A stretch of DNA of 46,886 nt, taken from contig PKCZ01000011.1 of the NCBI GenBank assembly GCA_002862405.1, positions 1-46,886 on the forward strand. The letters are read 5' to 3'. Below, piece after piece: positions 1 through 9,218 of the stretch. Every line of letters starts with the position of its first letter. The first letter of the stretch is position 1. Origin of the DNA: Pseudomonadota bacterium (GTDB lineage Bacteria; Pseudomonadota; Gammaproteobacteria; Pseudomonadales; Halieaceae). The notes under the pieces were generated by a model. The model had not been told where the DNA came from and ran no database searches. It was given only the letters and a program-made list of their open reading frames with translations. The translations under genes and the position numbers were made by a program.

Positions 1-1533
1 CTTCTCGAGCTCCGGAATCACGCCGTACTGAATTTCAGACATGCGCGCGAGATCGCCCGCGCGATGCGCCGCTTCCAAGTCGAGTTTGGCTTGCTCAATC
101 TCACTCTTAATCTGAGCAGATCCTTGCACGACAGCCTTTTCAGCCGTCCAAACCTCTTCAAGATCAGCAAACTCCTTTTGCACGGCATCAATCTGTTCGT
201 CTAGGAGCTCAACTTGCTTAATCGCCGCATCAGTCGTGTCTTTCTTGACCGCCTCGCGCTCGATCTTGAGCTGAATAATTCGGCGTTCGAGTCGATCCAT
301 CGACTCTGGCTTGGAGTCAATCTCCATGCGAATGCGACTCGCGGCTTCGTCGATGAGGTCAATCGCCTTGTCAGGCAGCTGACGATCAGTGATATAACGC
401 TGACTTAAACGCGCAGCAGCAATGATGGCGCTGTCCGTAATGGCCACGGAGTGGTGTACCTCATAGCGTTCCTTGAGGCCACGCAGAATAGCGATCGTAT
501 CTTCCTCGTTGGGCTCATCGACTAGGACGCGCTGAAAGCGCCGCTCAAGGGCCGCATCCTTCTCCACATATTGTCGATATTCATTGAGTGTAGTAGCACC
601 CACACAATGAAGCTCCCCACGCGCAAGCGCAGGTTTGAGCATGTTACCGGCATCCATCGATCCCTCGGCCTTACCTGCACCCACCATGGTGTGAAGCTCG
701 TCGATGAAGAGAATGACCCGACCGTCCTCTTTACCTAGCTCGTTAAGAACCGCCTTGAGACGCTCCTCGAAGTCACCTCGGAACTTGGCACCGGCTAACA
801 ATGAGCCCAGATCGAGCGCCAATATACGCTTCCCTTTGAGTCCATCAGGCACTTCGAAATTAACCACGCGCTGAGCCAGTCCCTCAATAATTGCGGTTTT
901 ACCCACACCGGGCTCGCCGATTAGAACGGGATTGTTCTTCGTTCGACGCTGCAGCACCTGTATCGTGCGCCGAATTTCATCATCGCGGCCAATTACCGGG
1001 TCGAGTTCGCCCGCTTCAGCTCGTGCCGTAAGATCAACGGTATATTTTTCGAGCGCCCGACGTTGCTCTTCCGCGTCGGCTGACTGCACACCATCACCGC
1101 CCCGAACATCATCAATTGCCTTCCTAAGCATCGGCTCGCTCAAGCCTGCTTCAGACATCAAAGGCGCCATCGGTGAGCTTTTCTCCATCATAGCAAGCAA
1201 GACAACATCACTTGAGATGTAGGCATCGGTGCGCTCTTGTGCCAGTTTGTCGGCCCGATTGAGCAGCCGGCCCAACGCTTGGGACCCCTGCACGTCGCCT
1301 GTGCTATCGGCCAGGGTAGGCACCTTGGTCAATGCATGCTCAACACCCGATTTCAGGGTTGCTAAATTTGCACCCGCTTTTTGCAGTAACGGGGTAATCG
1401 CACCACCCGACTGATTCAAAAACGCACTCAACAAGTGAGCGGGTTCGATCATCGAATGATCACGACCCACCGCCAGCGACTGCGCATCACCGAGCGCCTG
1501 CTGCAGCGGATTGGTCAGTTTGTCCATTCGCAT
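1..1533 (-). CDS. clpB: ATP-dependent disaggregase ClpB, N-terminal 511 residues (partial)
   Basis: ClpB is the hexameric Hsp104-type AAA+ chaperone that pulls polypeptides out of cytoplasmic aggregates together with DnaK. Visible here are the N-terminal Clp repeat domain (about residues 1-145), the first AAA+ domain with Walker A GEPGVGKT near residue 205 and Walker B ILFIDE, and most of the coiled-coil middle domain, which is rich in Glu/Lys after about residue 400. The second ATPase domain lies beyond the window edge, so the gene is cut rather than broken. The start MRMDKLT was chosen because AGGAG lies 6 nt upstream and E. coli ClpB begins similarly. It lies downstream of pgeF on the same strand but has its own sigma-32 promoter. 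Confidence 0.97.
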   Translation of the reverse strand, partial: MRMDKLTNPLQQALGDAQSLAVGRDHSMIEPAHLLSAFLNQSGGAITPLLQKAGANLATLKSGVEHALTKVPTLADSTGDVQGSQALGRLLNRADKLAQERTDAYISSDVVLLAMMEKSSPMAPLMSEAGLSEPMLRKAIDDVRGGDGVQSADAEEQRRALEKYTVDLTARAEAGELDPVIGRDDEIRRTIQVLQRRTKNNPVLIGEPGVGKTAIIEGLAQRVVNFEVPDGLKGKRILALDLGSLLAGAKFRGDFEERLKAVLNELGKEDGRVILFIDELHTMVGAGKAEGSMDAGNMLKPALARGELHCVGATTLNEYRQYVEKDAALERRFQRVLVDEPNEEDTIAILRGLKERYEVHHSVAITDSAIIAAARLSQRYITDRQLPDKAIDLIDEAASRIRMEIDSKPESMDRLERRIIQLKIEREAVKKDTTDAAIKQVELLDEQIDAVQKEFADLEEVWTAEKAVVQGSAQIKSEIEQAKLDLEAAHRAGDLARMSEIQYGVIPELEK

Positions 1534-1588
1534 ATCTATCTCCTGTAAAACACCGCCTCAGGTTTTTTTACTCTTTAGGTACCAATAG

Positions 1589-1617
1589 ACATGGGATTTG
1601 TAAGGGTATTTTTCAAG
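1589..1617 (-). promoter_or_regulatory. Sigma-32 (heat-shock) promoter of clpB
   Basis: On the minus strand CTTGAAA (1611-1617) is followed after 14 nt by TCCCATGT (1589-1596). This is close to the sigma-32 consensus CTTGAAA-N13/14-CCCCATNT. The predicted transcript would start near 1582 and leave a leader of about 50 nt before the clpB ATG. It shows clpB can be induced separately from the upstream rluD-pgeF genes. Confidence 0.8.
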
Positions 1618-1655
1618 TCTCTAGCGCATGCAAGCCAAAGACACACGAAAAAATC

Positions 1656-2420
1656 CTATTTTATGAGAATAAGCGTGACCATTCGACCGGTTTCGCCGTC
1701 GCGTCGATACGAGTAAAAGCGTTGCGGATCACTGTAGGTACAGGTGTCCCCACCGGAGATTTGACCGGGATCAAGACCCAATGTCAGCAGCTGTCGCCCT
1801 GCGAGGATGTTGAGGTCGAGAAAATATTTGTTGTCAGTTTCCGGGATGGGATGGACCGCAAGGTCATCTTCAGAAAGACAGAAAGCCGCTAGCACGTCAC
1901 CACCCACCTCAAATGCACTGGGGCCAATCGCTGGACCCAGCCATGCCACAAGGCGTCTGGGGTCCACCGGCATTGCCTCAATCGTGCGTTTCAAGATACC
2001 GCCTGTAAGACCGCGCCACCCGCAGTGCGCTGCCGCAACACACCGACCCTCAACATCGGCCAGTATGACTGGCAAGCAATCGGCCGTCATAACGGCGCAG
2101 GCAAATCCGGACTCATCGCTCCAGACCGCGTCTGCCTCCACGCTTTTCGAATACTCTGACGGCGCATGAATCACACGAGTGCCGTGGACCTGATTCAACC
2201 AAGTAATCGTGCTTGCCAGTGCGAGTTGCCCGTAAAGCAACTGGCGGTTTGCTTGCACGATCTCATCGCTGTCACCCACATGACCACCCACGTTGAAACC
2301 TGCGAAATTCCCGGTGCTGGCACCGCCAGCGCGGGTGGTACTGATCACCTGAATACCACGAGCACCAATGTCGGGTCGCAGCCAGTCATTGGAAGCATCA
2401 GCTGCCAAACCGGTCCTCAC
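1656..2420 (-). CDS. pgeF: Peptidoglycan editing factor PgeF (YfiH/DUF152, multicopper-oxidase-like fold)
   Basis: A 254-residue member of the YfiH/DUF152 family, whose E. coli member corrects misincorporation of L-serine in peptidoglycan precursors; related proteins were annotated as polyphenol oxidases or laccases. The metal-site residues are visible: H79 in QVHGTRV, C115 in TADCLPV and H132 in AAHCGWRG. It follows rluD with a 23-nt overlap and precedes clpB, the order rluD-yfiH-clpB seen in E. coli and many gammaproteobacteria. The start is the only Met in the N-terminal region; a shorter GTG or TTG start cannot be excluded. Family assignment is firm, while the exact substrate in this organism is inferred. 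Confidence 0.92.
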   Translation of the reverse strand: MRTGLAADASNDWLRPDIGARGIQVISTTRAGGASTGNFAGFNVGGHVGDSDEIVQANRQLLYGQLALASTITWLNQVHGTRVIHAPSEYSKSVEADAVWSDESGFACAVMTADCLPVILADVEGRCVAAAHCGWRGLTGGILKRTIEAMPVDPRRLVAWLGPAIGPSAFEVGGDVLAAFCLSEDDLAVHPIPETDNKYFLDLNILAGRQLLTLGLDPGQISGGDTCTYSDPQRFYSYRRDGETGRMVTLILIK

Positions 2421-3369
2421 GCTCGAGCACCTCTAACAGGTTCACAAGATCATCGGGGAGATCAGTCTCAAACTCCATCCAGTCTCCACTGGCTGGATGC
2501 TCAAATTCGAGTGCTTGGGCATGAAGTGCCTGACGAGGAAAACCTCGTAGTGTCGAAATCAGAAGGTCCGATGCCCCAGCAGGCACCCGTTGACGACCGC
2601 CGTAAACGGGGTCGCCAATTAACGGCCATTTCCGGTGCGCCATATGAACCCGTATCTGATGCGTTCGCCCTGTCTCCAAATTGACCTGTAGCTGGGTGTA
2701 GTGCTTGAAACGGTGCGCAATGCGGTAGTGCGTCACTGCCGGTTTGCCATCGGCCACCACCGCCATTTTGGTTCTGGCCATGGGATGACGGTCAATCGGC
2801 GCGTCAATTTTTCCACCACCCGTGAGTGCGCCAGTGCAGACAGCGCAGTAAGTGCGTGACACAGTTCGCTCCGACAATTGCGCTACGAGCGACTTGTGAG
2901 CCAGTGACGTGCGAGCCACAAACATGATGCCCGAGGTCTCTTTGTCGAGCCGATGAACGATGCCACCTCGGGGTAATGCATCAAGCTCGGGCGCGTGGGC
3001 CAGTAGCGCGTTGACGAGAGTGCTATCGGCGTGACCTGCCGCCGGATGGACAACAACGCCAACAGGCTTATTCACCACCAGGATGTGCTCATCCTCAAAA
3101 ATAATATCAAGCGGCAAACGCTGTGGCTGCCAATCGATGACCGGCTCATGCGTCACCATGAGTGTCACCTGTGCACTCGCTGTCGCCTTGTCCCGCGGCT
3201 TTACCGTTCGACCGTCAACCATCAATCGTCCCTCTTTAATCCAGGTCGCGAGGCGATTTCTGGAGTAATCGGGGAACAACTCAGCTGCAACCTGGTCCAA
3301 ACGCATGCCATGGCACTGGATGGGCACTAGCGCCTCTAGGTAATCCTCTTTCGGTGCGTCAGTGGCCAT
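2398..3369 (-). CDS. rluD: 23S rRNA pseudouridine(1911/1915/1917) synthase RluD
   Basis: RluD isomerises three uridines in helix 69 of 23S rRNA during ribosome assembly. The protein has an N-terminal S4 RNA-binding domain (RLDQVAAELFPDYSRNRLATW region) and the RluA-family catalytic motif GGIVHRLDKETSG with the catalytic Asp at about residue 142. I chose the ATG at 3369; an in-frame TTG at 3381 would add four residues, and neither has a strong Shine-Dalgarno sequence. It overlaps pgeF by 23 nt, implying translational coupling, and is divergent from bamD, a conserved gammaproteobacterial arrangement. Confidence 0.96.
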   Translation of the reverse strand: MATDAPKEDYLEALVPIQCHGMRLDQVAAELFPDYSRNRLATWIKEGRLMVDGRTVKPRDKATASAQVTLMVTHEPVIDWQPQRLPLDIIFEDEHILVVNKPVGVVVHPAAGHADSTLVNALLAHAPELDALPRGGIVHRLDKETSGIMFVARTSLAHKSLVAQLSERTVSRTYCAVCTGALTGGGKIDAPIDRHPMARTKMAVVADGKPAVTHYRIAHRFKHYTQLQVNLETGRTHQIRVHMAHRKWPLIGDPVYGGRQRVPAGASDLLISTLRGFPRQALHAQALEFEHPASGDWMEFETDLPDDLVNLLEVLEREDRFGS

Positions 3370-3445
3370 GTTGACAACCAAATGGAATGAGAAGTGTGAT
3401 CAAAGTGCAACCGCAGGTTAGAATGTCAATTTACGATGCTATCAG

Positions 3446-4369
3446 ATGGAAGCACCCGCAGTGACAAAGCCCGTATTTTTTAAGTTGAAGTGGAGCGTAG
3501 TGCTCTTGGTTGTCCTTCTCGGCTTGTCCGGGTGTTCGCTGTTTGGCGATGACGACGAGCTCCAAGTTGACGCCAACTCTGGTGAGCAGCAAATGTATCG
3601 CCAGGCGCAACGTTATATCGATAGCTCAAACTTCGATCTGGCGATTAGGGCTTTGCAGCAACTCGAGAGCCGCTACCCCTTTGGGAAGTACGCAGAGCAG
3701 GCGCAACTCGAGTTAATTTATGCCCACCACGGCGCTTCCCAGAATGAAGCCGCAATTGAAGCCGCTGATCGTTTTATTCGCCTACATCCCCAGCACCCCA
3801 GTGTCGACTACGCGTTCTACATGAAGGGCGTCGCAGCTTACGACCTCAACAAGAGCTTTTTCTCATCGCTGATTCCACGGGATGACTCAAAGCGCGACGT
3901 CTCAGGTGTGCGGGAAGCGTTTGGCGAATTTTCCACCTTACTGAACCGCTATCCCAACAGTCGTTACGCGCAAGACGCGCGAGCCCGCATGGTCTATATC
4001 CGCAACATGCTGGCGCGGCATGAAGTCCATGTCGCCAACTACTACTTCAAGCGGGGCGCCTATATGGCGGCCCTAAAGCGCGGTCAAAATGTTGTAGAAA
4101 CCATGCAGGAAACAACGGCAGTCGCAGACGGCCTTGCCGTAATGGCGCAAGCTTACATTCTGTTGGAAATGAATGATCTCGCTGAAGACACTATCCGGGT
4201 ACTCTGCGTTAACTACCCCGCGCACCCCAACCTAGATGGCGATTGCAACTTTGATGGTGGCTACGACATCGATGGGCTGGAGCGCTCATGGTTAAACCAA
4301 GTGTCGTTTGGTTTGCTCGACCCCCCCGAAGCACCGCAGTTCGATTACCGTCCGGGCTTCGAGTCTTAA
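3446..4369 (+). CDS. bamD: Outer membrane assembly lipoprotein BamD
   Basis: BamD is the essential TPR lipoprotein of the BAM complex that inserts beta-barrels into the outer membrane. The N-terminus is a lipoprotein signal peptide: Lys-rich n-region, hydrophobic VVLLVVLLGL, and lipobox LSGC with the lipidated Cys at residue 30. It is followed by TPR-like repeats including the family-typical YPFGKYAEQAQLELIYAHH and FIRLHPQHPSVDY stretches. At 307 residues it is longer than E. coli BamD (about 245), with extra sequence at the C-terminus. The ATG has no clear Shine-Dalgarno; a GTG at 3461 behind GGAAG is an alternative start that keeps the signal peptide. Convergent with nadE. Confidence 0.95.
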   Translation: MEAPAVTKPVFFKLKWSVVLLVVLLGLSGCSLFGDDDELQVDANSGEQQMYRQAQRYIDSSNFDLAIRALQQLESRYPFGKYAEQAQLELIYAHHGASQNEAAIEAADRFIRLHPQHPSVDYAFYMKGVAAYDLNKSFFSSLIPRDDSKRDVSGVREAFGEFSTLLNRYPNSRYAQDARARMVYIRNMLARHEVHVANYYFKRGAYMAALKRGQNVVETMQETTAVADGLAVMAQAYILLEMNDLAEDTIRVLCVNYPAHPNLDGDCNFDGGYDIDGLERSWLNQVSFGLLDPPEAPQFDYRPGFES

Positions 4370-4404
4370 CAGGCGCAGGGGCTTTATGAGCTTCGACGTC
4401 TGAG

Positions 4405-6030
4405 TCAGGCCTGGCTTTTCCGCCAAGCCCATGAGATGGGGTAACGCCGGTCTCGACCAAAACCACGTGTTGTGATGCGAACGCCAACCGGTGCCTGCCT
4501 ACGCTTGTACTCGTTCAAGTCGATTAACCGAACAACTCGCTTAACATCGGACTCCGCAAAACCCGCCCCGACAATTTGCTCGGGGCTTTGATCTTCTTCC
4601 ACGTATCGCTCAATGATCTCGTCGAGCTCCTCATACGGCGGAAGGTTATCCTGATCCGTCTGATCGGGAGCCAATTCAGCCGACGGTGGGCGATCGATAA
4701 CCCGCTGGGGAATGCAGTACCCCAAGGTATTACGGTAGCTAGCTAGCGCATACACCAGAAGCTTCGGACAATCCTTGAGCGCATCGAAACCACCGGCCAT
4801 GTCACCGTAAAGAGTGGAGTAACCCACGGCCAGCTCGCTCTTGTTCCCCGTTGTTAACACGAGACGGTGTTTTTTATTCGATATCGACATCAAAAGAACT
4901 CCCCGGCAACGCGCCTGAAGATTCTCCTCCGTGGTATCGACCGACAATCCATGAAACTGATCGTTGAGCCCCGCCATAAAGGCCTCGTAAATGGGCTCAA
5001 TGGAGATGACATCGTACTCAACCCCCATAATGGATGCCTGCTCCTCCGCATCCTCGACACTCATATCCGCCGTGTACTTAAAGGGCATCATCACAGCCTG
5101 CACGCGGTCCGCACCCAACGCATCAACGGCTACCGCTAGTGTCACCGCTGAATCGATGCCGCCCGATAGTCCCAAGACAACGCCGGGAAATCCGTTCTTC
5201 TCGACGTAATCACGAACGCCAAGCACTAATGCCTGCCAGACGGCAGCAACGTCAGACAGTGCCGTTGCGGCGACCCCTTGCGCGATTTCAACACCACGGA
5301 CTGTGCGTTCCACCGAGAGGTCAAAACAGCCCTCCTCGAAATCCGGTGCGACCATTGCGAGCTCACCGTCGGCGTTCACAGCGAATGAACCACCATCGAA
5401 TACCAGCTCGTCCTGACCGCCCACCTGATTCACATAAATCATCGGAATAGACTGCTCCGTGGCTCTGTCGGCCAATACCTGCCAGCGCTCTTTATGCTTG
5501 CCGCGATGGAATGGGCTCGCATTGAGGTTAATCAGTAGCTCGGCACCCACGCGTCTCGCCGCATCTGCAGGCTCTTCGTGCCAGATATCCTCACAAATCG
5601 TGATACCGACTTTTATCCCCGCCACATCGACAACGCAGGGGGTGTTACCCTCACTGAAATAGCGCTTCTCATCGAAAACTTGGTAGTTGGGCAGCCGCTG
5701 CTTGAAGTACTCGCCAACCATCTGACCGCCATGCAAAACACCAGCTGCGTTGAACAGTCTGCCGTCACATCGCTTGGGGTATCCGACCACCACGTAGAGG
5801 TGAGAGGGAATCTCGCTCGCAAGTCGGGTCAGCGCATCTTCGATCTGCGCCTGCAAACTGTCGCGCATTAGAAGGTCTTCAGGGGGATAACCGGTCAGAG
5901 TCAGCTCAGGGAATACGATAAGGGTGTCCTGACCTGCGGTGTCAGTTTCGCGCGACACCTGAATTACTTTCTCAGTATTACCCTTGATGTCACCAACAAA
6001 GGTATTGAGCTGCCCCATGACAACTTTCAT
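4405..6030 (-). CDS. nadE: Glutamine-dependent NAD+ synthetase (two-domain NadE)
   Basis: Catalyses the last step of NAD synthesis, amidating deamido-NAD with ammonia taken from glutamine. The 541-residue protein fuses an N-terminal nitrilase-type glutaminase (triad visible as E42 in FPELTLTGYP, K110 in KQRLPNY, C146 in TICEDIW) to a C-terminal ATP-pyrophosphatase synthetase domain with the SGGIDS loop at 289-294. The ATG at 6030 is preceded by AGGAGA at good spacing. This is the glutamine-using class, unlike the short ammonia-dependent NadE of E. coli. It is monocistronic as far as can be seen, convergent with bamD and divergent from the small ORF at 6118. Confidence 0.97.
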   Translation of the reverse strand: MKVVMGQLNTFVGDIKGNTEKVIQVSRETDTAGQDTLIVFPELTLTGYPPEDLLMRDSLQAQIEDALTRLASEIPSHLYVVVGYPKRCDGRLFNAAGVLHGGQMVGEYFKQRLPNYQVFDEKRYFSEGNTPCVVDVAGIKVGITICEDIWHEEPADAARRVGAELLINLNASPFHRGKHKERWQVLADRATEQSIPMIYVNQVGGQDELVFDGGSFAVNADGELAMVAPDFEEGCFDLSVERTVRGVEIAQGVAATALSDVAAVWQALVLGVRDYVEKNGFPGVVLGLSGGIDSAVTLAVAVDALGADRVQAVMMPFKYTADMSVEDAEEQASIMGVEYDVISIEPIYEAFMAGLNDQFHGLSVDTTEENLQARCRGVLLMSISNKKHRLVLTTGNKSELAVGYSTLYGDMAGGFDALKDCPKLLVYALASYRNTLGYCIPQRVIDRPPSAELAPDQTDQDNLPPYEELDEIIERYVEEDQSPEQIVGAGFAESDVKRVVRLIDLNEYKRRQAPVGVRITTRGFGRDRRYPISWAWRKSQA

Positions 6031-6117
6031 GCACTTACTCTCCTAACTCAGAGTCTCTTGCTCGATGATTAGTGACTGATATAGTGCATGAATCAGCCGC
6101 AAATCTGTGTATAAACG

Positions 6118-6378
6118 ATGTCTGAAGACACGTCCGTGAGTGCTAAGGATAACATTGACCGCTCACGGGTCTTTGCTGTTCACTACGTTTACCGACTCGT
6201 AATTGGCTCATTTTTCTTTGCCTTGACGCTTTCCTCCACAGGATCTGCACTGGTGGCAGATGAAATGCCCGTGCAAATGATCGTGGCGGGCATCTTGATC
6301 GTCAGCAGCCTTATTATCGCGACCTTGGGTCCACGTTCCAACCTCACCTCAGAAAGTGGCATTTTTAGTGCATCATGA
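6118..6378 (+). CDS. Small membrane protein of unknown function, two predicted TM segments
   Basis: An 86-residue ORF in the roughly 400-bp gap between nadE and the DUF1338 gene. It encodes a charged, polar N-terminus (about 1-24), then two hydrophobic stretches (about 26-48, YRLVIGSFFFALTLSS; and about 51-71, MIVAGILIVSSLIIATLG) ending in a short polar tail. I do not recognise a family. No Shine-Dalgarno precedes the ATG, and an antisense ORF overlaps much of the same bases, so the reading frame is supported only by the regular hydrophobic pattern and the otherwise empty gap. It ends 48 nt before the next gene and could be co-transcribed with it. Confidence 0.45.
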   Translation: MSEDTSVSAKDNIDRSRVFAVHYVYRLVIGSFFFALTLSSTGSALVADEMPVQMIVAGILIVSSLIIATLGPRSNLTSESGIFSAS

Positions 6379-6426
6379 AAGTACAGCACGAACCCGAAAA
6401 TTAGGGACTGATTAAAAGGCGTAAAA

Positions 6427-7236
6427 ATGAGCATACAAAACGTTCTAGAGAATATGTGGCGAGACTATTTGCTGTTGAACCCTGAAGCTCAACGAGTCGT
6501 TGATACGTTACTTGCTGAAGGGGAGAGAATCGTCAACGATCACATTGCGCTCAGAACGTTTAATGTCGGAGTGGTCGCTCTGGAAGAGTGTGCGAAACCT
6601 TTTCTCGCTTTGGGTTATGAGGAAAAGGACGAGTATTTTTTTGAGGCTAAAAAGCTTCGTGCTAAACACTATGAATACACGGCGGACCCCAACACGCCGA
6701 AAATCTTTATCAGTGAGTTATTGGTCAATGAATTCTCGATTGACTTTCAAGCCGTTGTGAACTCTCTTGTGTCCTACATCTCAGACGATCAAGTTCAACA
6801 AACCGATTTCTTTCACTCCGGCCGCCCCTGGAATGTGAGCTTATCGCAACACGAAACATTGCTTGGAGAGAGTGACTACGGTGCTTGGATGGCAGCGATC
6901 GGATATCGCCCTAATCACTTCACTGTCTCTATTAACAACCTAAAAAAGTACTCGGACATCCACACGCTGAATGACTTTTTAAAATCCAAAGGTTTTAAAC
7001 TTAATTCGAGCGGCGGAGAGGTTAAAGGAGCCCCGCACGTGTTTCTGGAGCAGTCTTCCACCGTCGCAAACAAAGTAGGGGTTGAATTTACTGACGGTAA
7101 GAAGGAAATTCCGAGTTGCTACTTCGAATTCGCCAAACGCTATCCTTTAGATTCGGGTGAGCTGTACCAGGGCTTTATTGCCAAATCTGCTGACAAAATT
7201 TTTGAATCGACGAATACCTACCGCGCCTCTCAATAA
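6427..7236 (+). CDS. DUF1338-family protein, putative 2-oxoadipate dioxygenase/decarboxylase-like
   Basis: A 269-residue member of DUF1338, a VOC-fold family of Fe(II) enzymes. The studied member HglS of Pseudomonas putida converts 2-oxoadipate to 2-hydroxyglutarate in D-lysine catabolism. The presumed metal ligands are in place: H39 in NDHIALRTF, H164 in RPNHFTVSIN and E234 in CYFEFAKR. This is the short form, well below the length of HglS, so the substrate may differ. No lysine-catabolic genes are nearby. The sequence looks AT-richer than the genes around it. AAGG precedes the ATG. Family confident, reaction inferred. Confidence 0.8.
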   Translation: MSIQNVLENMWRDYLLLNPEAQRVVDTLLAEGERIVNDHIALRTFNVGVVALEECAKPFLALGYEEKDEYFFEAKKLRAKHYEYTADPNTPKIFISELLVNEFSIDFQAVVNSLVSYISDDQVQQTDFFHSGRPWNVSLSQHETLLGESDYGAWMAAIGYRPNHFTVSINNLKKYSDIHTLNDFLKSKGFKLNSSGGEVKGAPHVFLEQSSTVANKVGVEFTDGKKEIPSCYFEFAKRYPLDSGELYQGFIAKSADKIFESTNTYRASQ

Positions 7237-7288
7237 CCAGGCGTGAAGGTCTGGCAACCGCATCACTAGGCAAACTGGGGCTGCGGCC

Positions 7289-8242
7289 TTAATTCACTTC
7301 CACTGTTGGAATGCGGAGCTCTTTGGGTAATGAGAATGTGATGTTCTCAGGCCGTCCATCTAAAGATTCGACATTCGCATGACCCTGACTTTGCAGCCAC
7401 TGAACAACACCTTCCACCAAATGCTCGGGCGCCGATGCCCCGGCAGTAACGCCAACGGTGTCGCCCTCACCCACCCAGCTGGGATCGATCATGTCAGCCG
7501 AGTCGATCAGGTATGCGCTAGAGCCGCAGCGCTCCGCCAATTCTTTTAGGCGGTTTGAATTTGAGCTGTTGGGAGAGCCCACAACCAGCACAACATTCGC
7601 TTTTTCAGCCAAAGCCCTCACCGCATCCTGACGATTTTGAGTCGCGTAACAGATATCGTCTTTACGAGGACCCTGGATATTAGGGAACCGCGCGCGTAAG
7701 GCCTCTATGACCCTCGCTGTATCGTCGACGGATAGGGTCGTCTGCGTCACATACGCGAGATTGTCTGGATCCTGAACCTCCAGAGTAGCGGCCTGCTCCT
7801 CGTCTTCTACTAGATACATCACGCCACCGTTGGACGTGTCGTACTGGCCCATCGTGCCCTCGACCTCAGGGTGTCCCTCGTGACCAATCAGAATACATTC
7901 ACGTCCCGACCGACTAAACGCCGTTACCTCAACGTGTACTTTGGTCACTAGTGGGCAGGTCGCATCAAAGACCTGAAGACCACGATTGGCCGCTTCATCC
8001 TGAACCGCCTTTGAGACGCCGTGGGCACTGAAAATAACAATCGCATCATCAGGAACTTCATGGAGCTCCTCGACAAAGACAGCTCCGCGGTCTCTTAGGT
8101 CATCCACCACAGTTTTGTTGTGGACAACCTCGTGGCGAACGTAAATGGGACGTCCGAAGACTTCGATTGCGCGGTTGACGATATCGATCGCGCGATCAAC
8201 ACCGGCACAAAACCCGCGCGGGTTGGCAAGCATCACTGTCAT
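7289..8242 (-). CDS. ispH: 4-hydroxy-3-methylbut-2-enyl diphosphate reductase IspH (LytB)
   Basis: The last enzyme of the MEP isoprenoid pathway, a [4Fe-4S] protein that reduces HMBPP to IPP and DMAPP. The three cluster cysteines are visible at C12 ([10 protein letters not shown]), in [12 protein letters not shown] and in [11 protein letters not shown]. The length of 317 residues is normal. It is the last gene of the ileS-lspA-fkpB-ispH run; its ATG shares one base with the fkpB TGA, so translation is coupled. No other MEP gene is in the window. Confidence 0.98.
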   Translation of the reverse strand: MTVMLANPRGFCAGVDRAIDIVNRAIEVFGRPIYVRHEVVHNKTVVDDLRDRGAVFVEELHEVPDDAIVIFSAHGVSKAVQDEAANRGLQVFDATCPLVTKVHVEVTAFSRSGRECILIGHEGHPEVEGTMGQYDTSNGGVMYLVEDEEQAATLEVQDPDNLAYVTQTTLSVDDTARVIEALRARFPNIQGPRKDDICYATQNRQDAVRALAEKANVVLVVGSPNSSNSNRLKELAERCGSSAYLIDSADMIDPSWVGEGDTVGVTAGASAPEHLVEGVVQWLQSQGHANVESLDGRPENITFSLPKELRIPTVEVN

Positions 8243-8694
8243 CAGTGCAACTCCGCTGGTTCCACGCGGTCGATTTTCACCTCAAACCTGAGGGTGCGTC
8301 CCGCGAGTGGGTGATTGAAGTTAACACGGACTGTGTCCTCATCAAAAGCATCAACCACGCCCGGCAGCTCTCCCCCGGCCGCATCGGCAAACGAAAACAC
8401 CATGCCAATCGCTAATTCAGCGTCGCTACTAAAAGTATGTCTCGGAATATCTTGAAAGTTCGCTTCCTGCGGTTCGCCAAATCCATCTTCAGGCGAAATA
8501 GTGAAGGCTGCCTCATCGCCAGACTTTAGACCCAGCAAACAGGCCTCGAAGCCCGGGAGCAAGGACCCATCACCCATGACAAAGCTGACCGGCGCGCGAT
8601 CAAAATTTGAATCAACCACCTCGCCCGTCTCGAGCGTAATTGAAAAGTTGAGGCTGACTTTTGTGTTCGGCGTGATGTTGAGCTCGTTACTCAT
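8242..8694 (-). CDS. fkpB: FKBP-type peptidyl-prolyl cis-trans isomerase (FkpB/SlpA)
   Basis: A 150-residue SlpA-type FKBP, a cytoplasmic prolyl isomerase and chaperone. The FKBP half-domain is evident in [17 protein letters not shown] and the active-site stretch around [19 protein letters not shown]. It is interrupted by the insert-in-flap domain starting at [15 protein letters not shown], the feature that gives SlyD/SlpA proteins their chaperone activity. There is no His-rich C-terminal tail, which argues for SlpA rather than SlyD. Its ATG overlaps the lspA stop by 4 nt (ATGA) and its stop overlaps the ispH start, as in many gammaproteobacterial ileS-lspA-fkpB-ispH operons. Confidence 0.95.
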   Translation of the reverse strand: MSNELNITPNTKVSLNFSITLETGEVVDSNFDRAPVSFVMGDGSLLPGFEACLLGLKSGDEAAFTISPEDGFGEPQEANFQDIPRHTFSSDAELAIGMVFSFADAAGGELPGVVDAFDEDTVRVNFNHPLAGRTLRFEVKIDRVEPAELH

Positions 8695-9218
8695 ACAGAC
8701 TTCCCCGACTCGCTGGAAAAGCTATCCCAAAGCAGCAAGATTGCTCCGCAGAAAATAGCCGAGTCAGCAATGTTAAAGGCTGGCCAATACCAGTTTTGGT
8801 AATGCCAGGAGATGAAATCAACGACGTAACCCAAGGTCACTCGATCGATAAGGTTGCCAAGACCACCGCCCAATATGAGCCCTAGGGATACGCCCAATAT
8901 CCGTTGCTGCGGCTCTAGACGTGTCAGCCATACAGCCACAAACACACTGACCAGAATTGCCACTACCGCGAGAAACCAACGCTGCCAGCCACCAGCACTT
9001 GCCAGAAAACTAAAGGCCGCGCCTGTGTTATGAGCAAGCATCAAATCAAACCAGGAGGTAATTTCGACAGGAACCCGATAGACCAGCTCATTGCTGGCCC
9101 ACATTTTCGTGTATTGATCTAGGACGATCACCACCAGCGCCAGAACGAAACCCGCCCTGGGGTTACCCAGCGCTCTTGAGGCCATGGATACTGCCGGGGC
9201 CGACTTGTTATCAGGCAT
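8691..9218 (-). CDS. lspA: Lipoprotein signal peptidase LspA
   Basis: Signal peptidase II, an inner-membrane aspartyl protease that cleaves prolipoproteins such as BamD (encoded at 3446) ahead of the lipidated Cys. Four hydrophobic segments are visible, with the two catalytic aspartates in GNLIDRV (about D125) and FNIADSAI (about D152). I chose the ATG at 9218 because GAGG lies 9 nt upstream and it gives an 8-nt overlap with the ileS stop; a start at 9248 is in frame but would run 38 nt into ileS. The 3' end overlaps fkpB by 4 nt. Confidence 0.96.
   Translation of the reverse strand: MPDNKSAPAVSMASRALGNPRAGFVLALVVIVLDQYTKMWASNELVYRVPVEITSWFDLMLAHNTGAAFSFLASAGGWQRWFLAVVAILVSVFVAVWLTRLEPQQRILGVSLGLILGGGLGNLIDRVTLGYVVDFISWHYQNWYWPAFNIADSAIFCGAILLLWDSFSSESGKSV

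Noticed and set aside
2166..2684. Plus-strand open frame of 172 codons
   Set aside because: It lies antisense across the end of rluD and the start of pgeF, both firmly identified, and its translation has no recognisable domain.
6189..6434. Minus-strand open frame opposite the small membrane ORF
   Set aside because: It would overlap the DUF1338 start. It lacks a ribosome-binding site, and its sequence is less protein-like than the plus frame.
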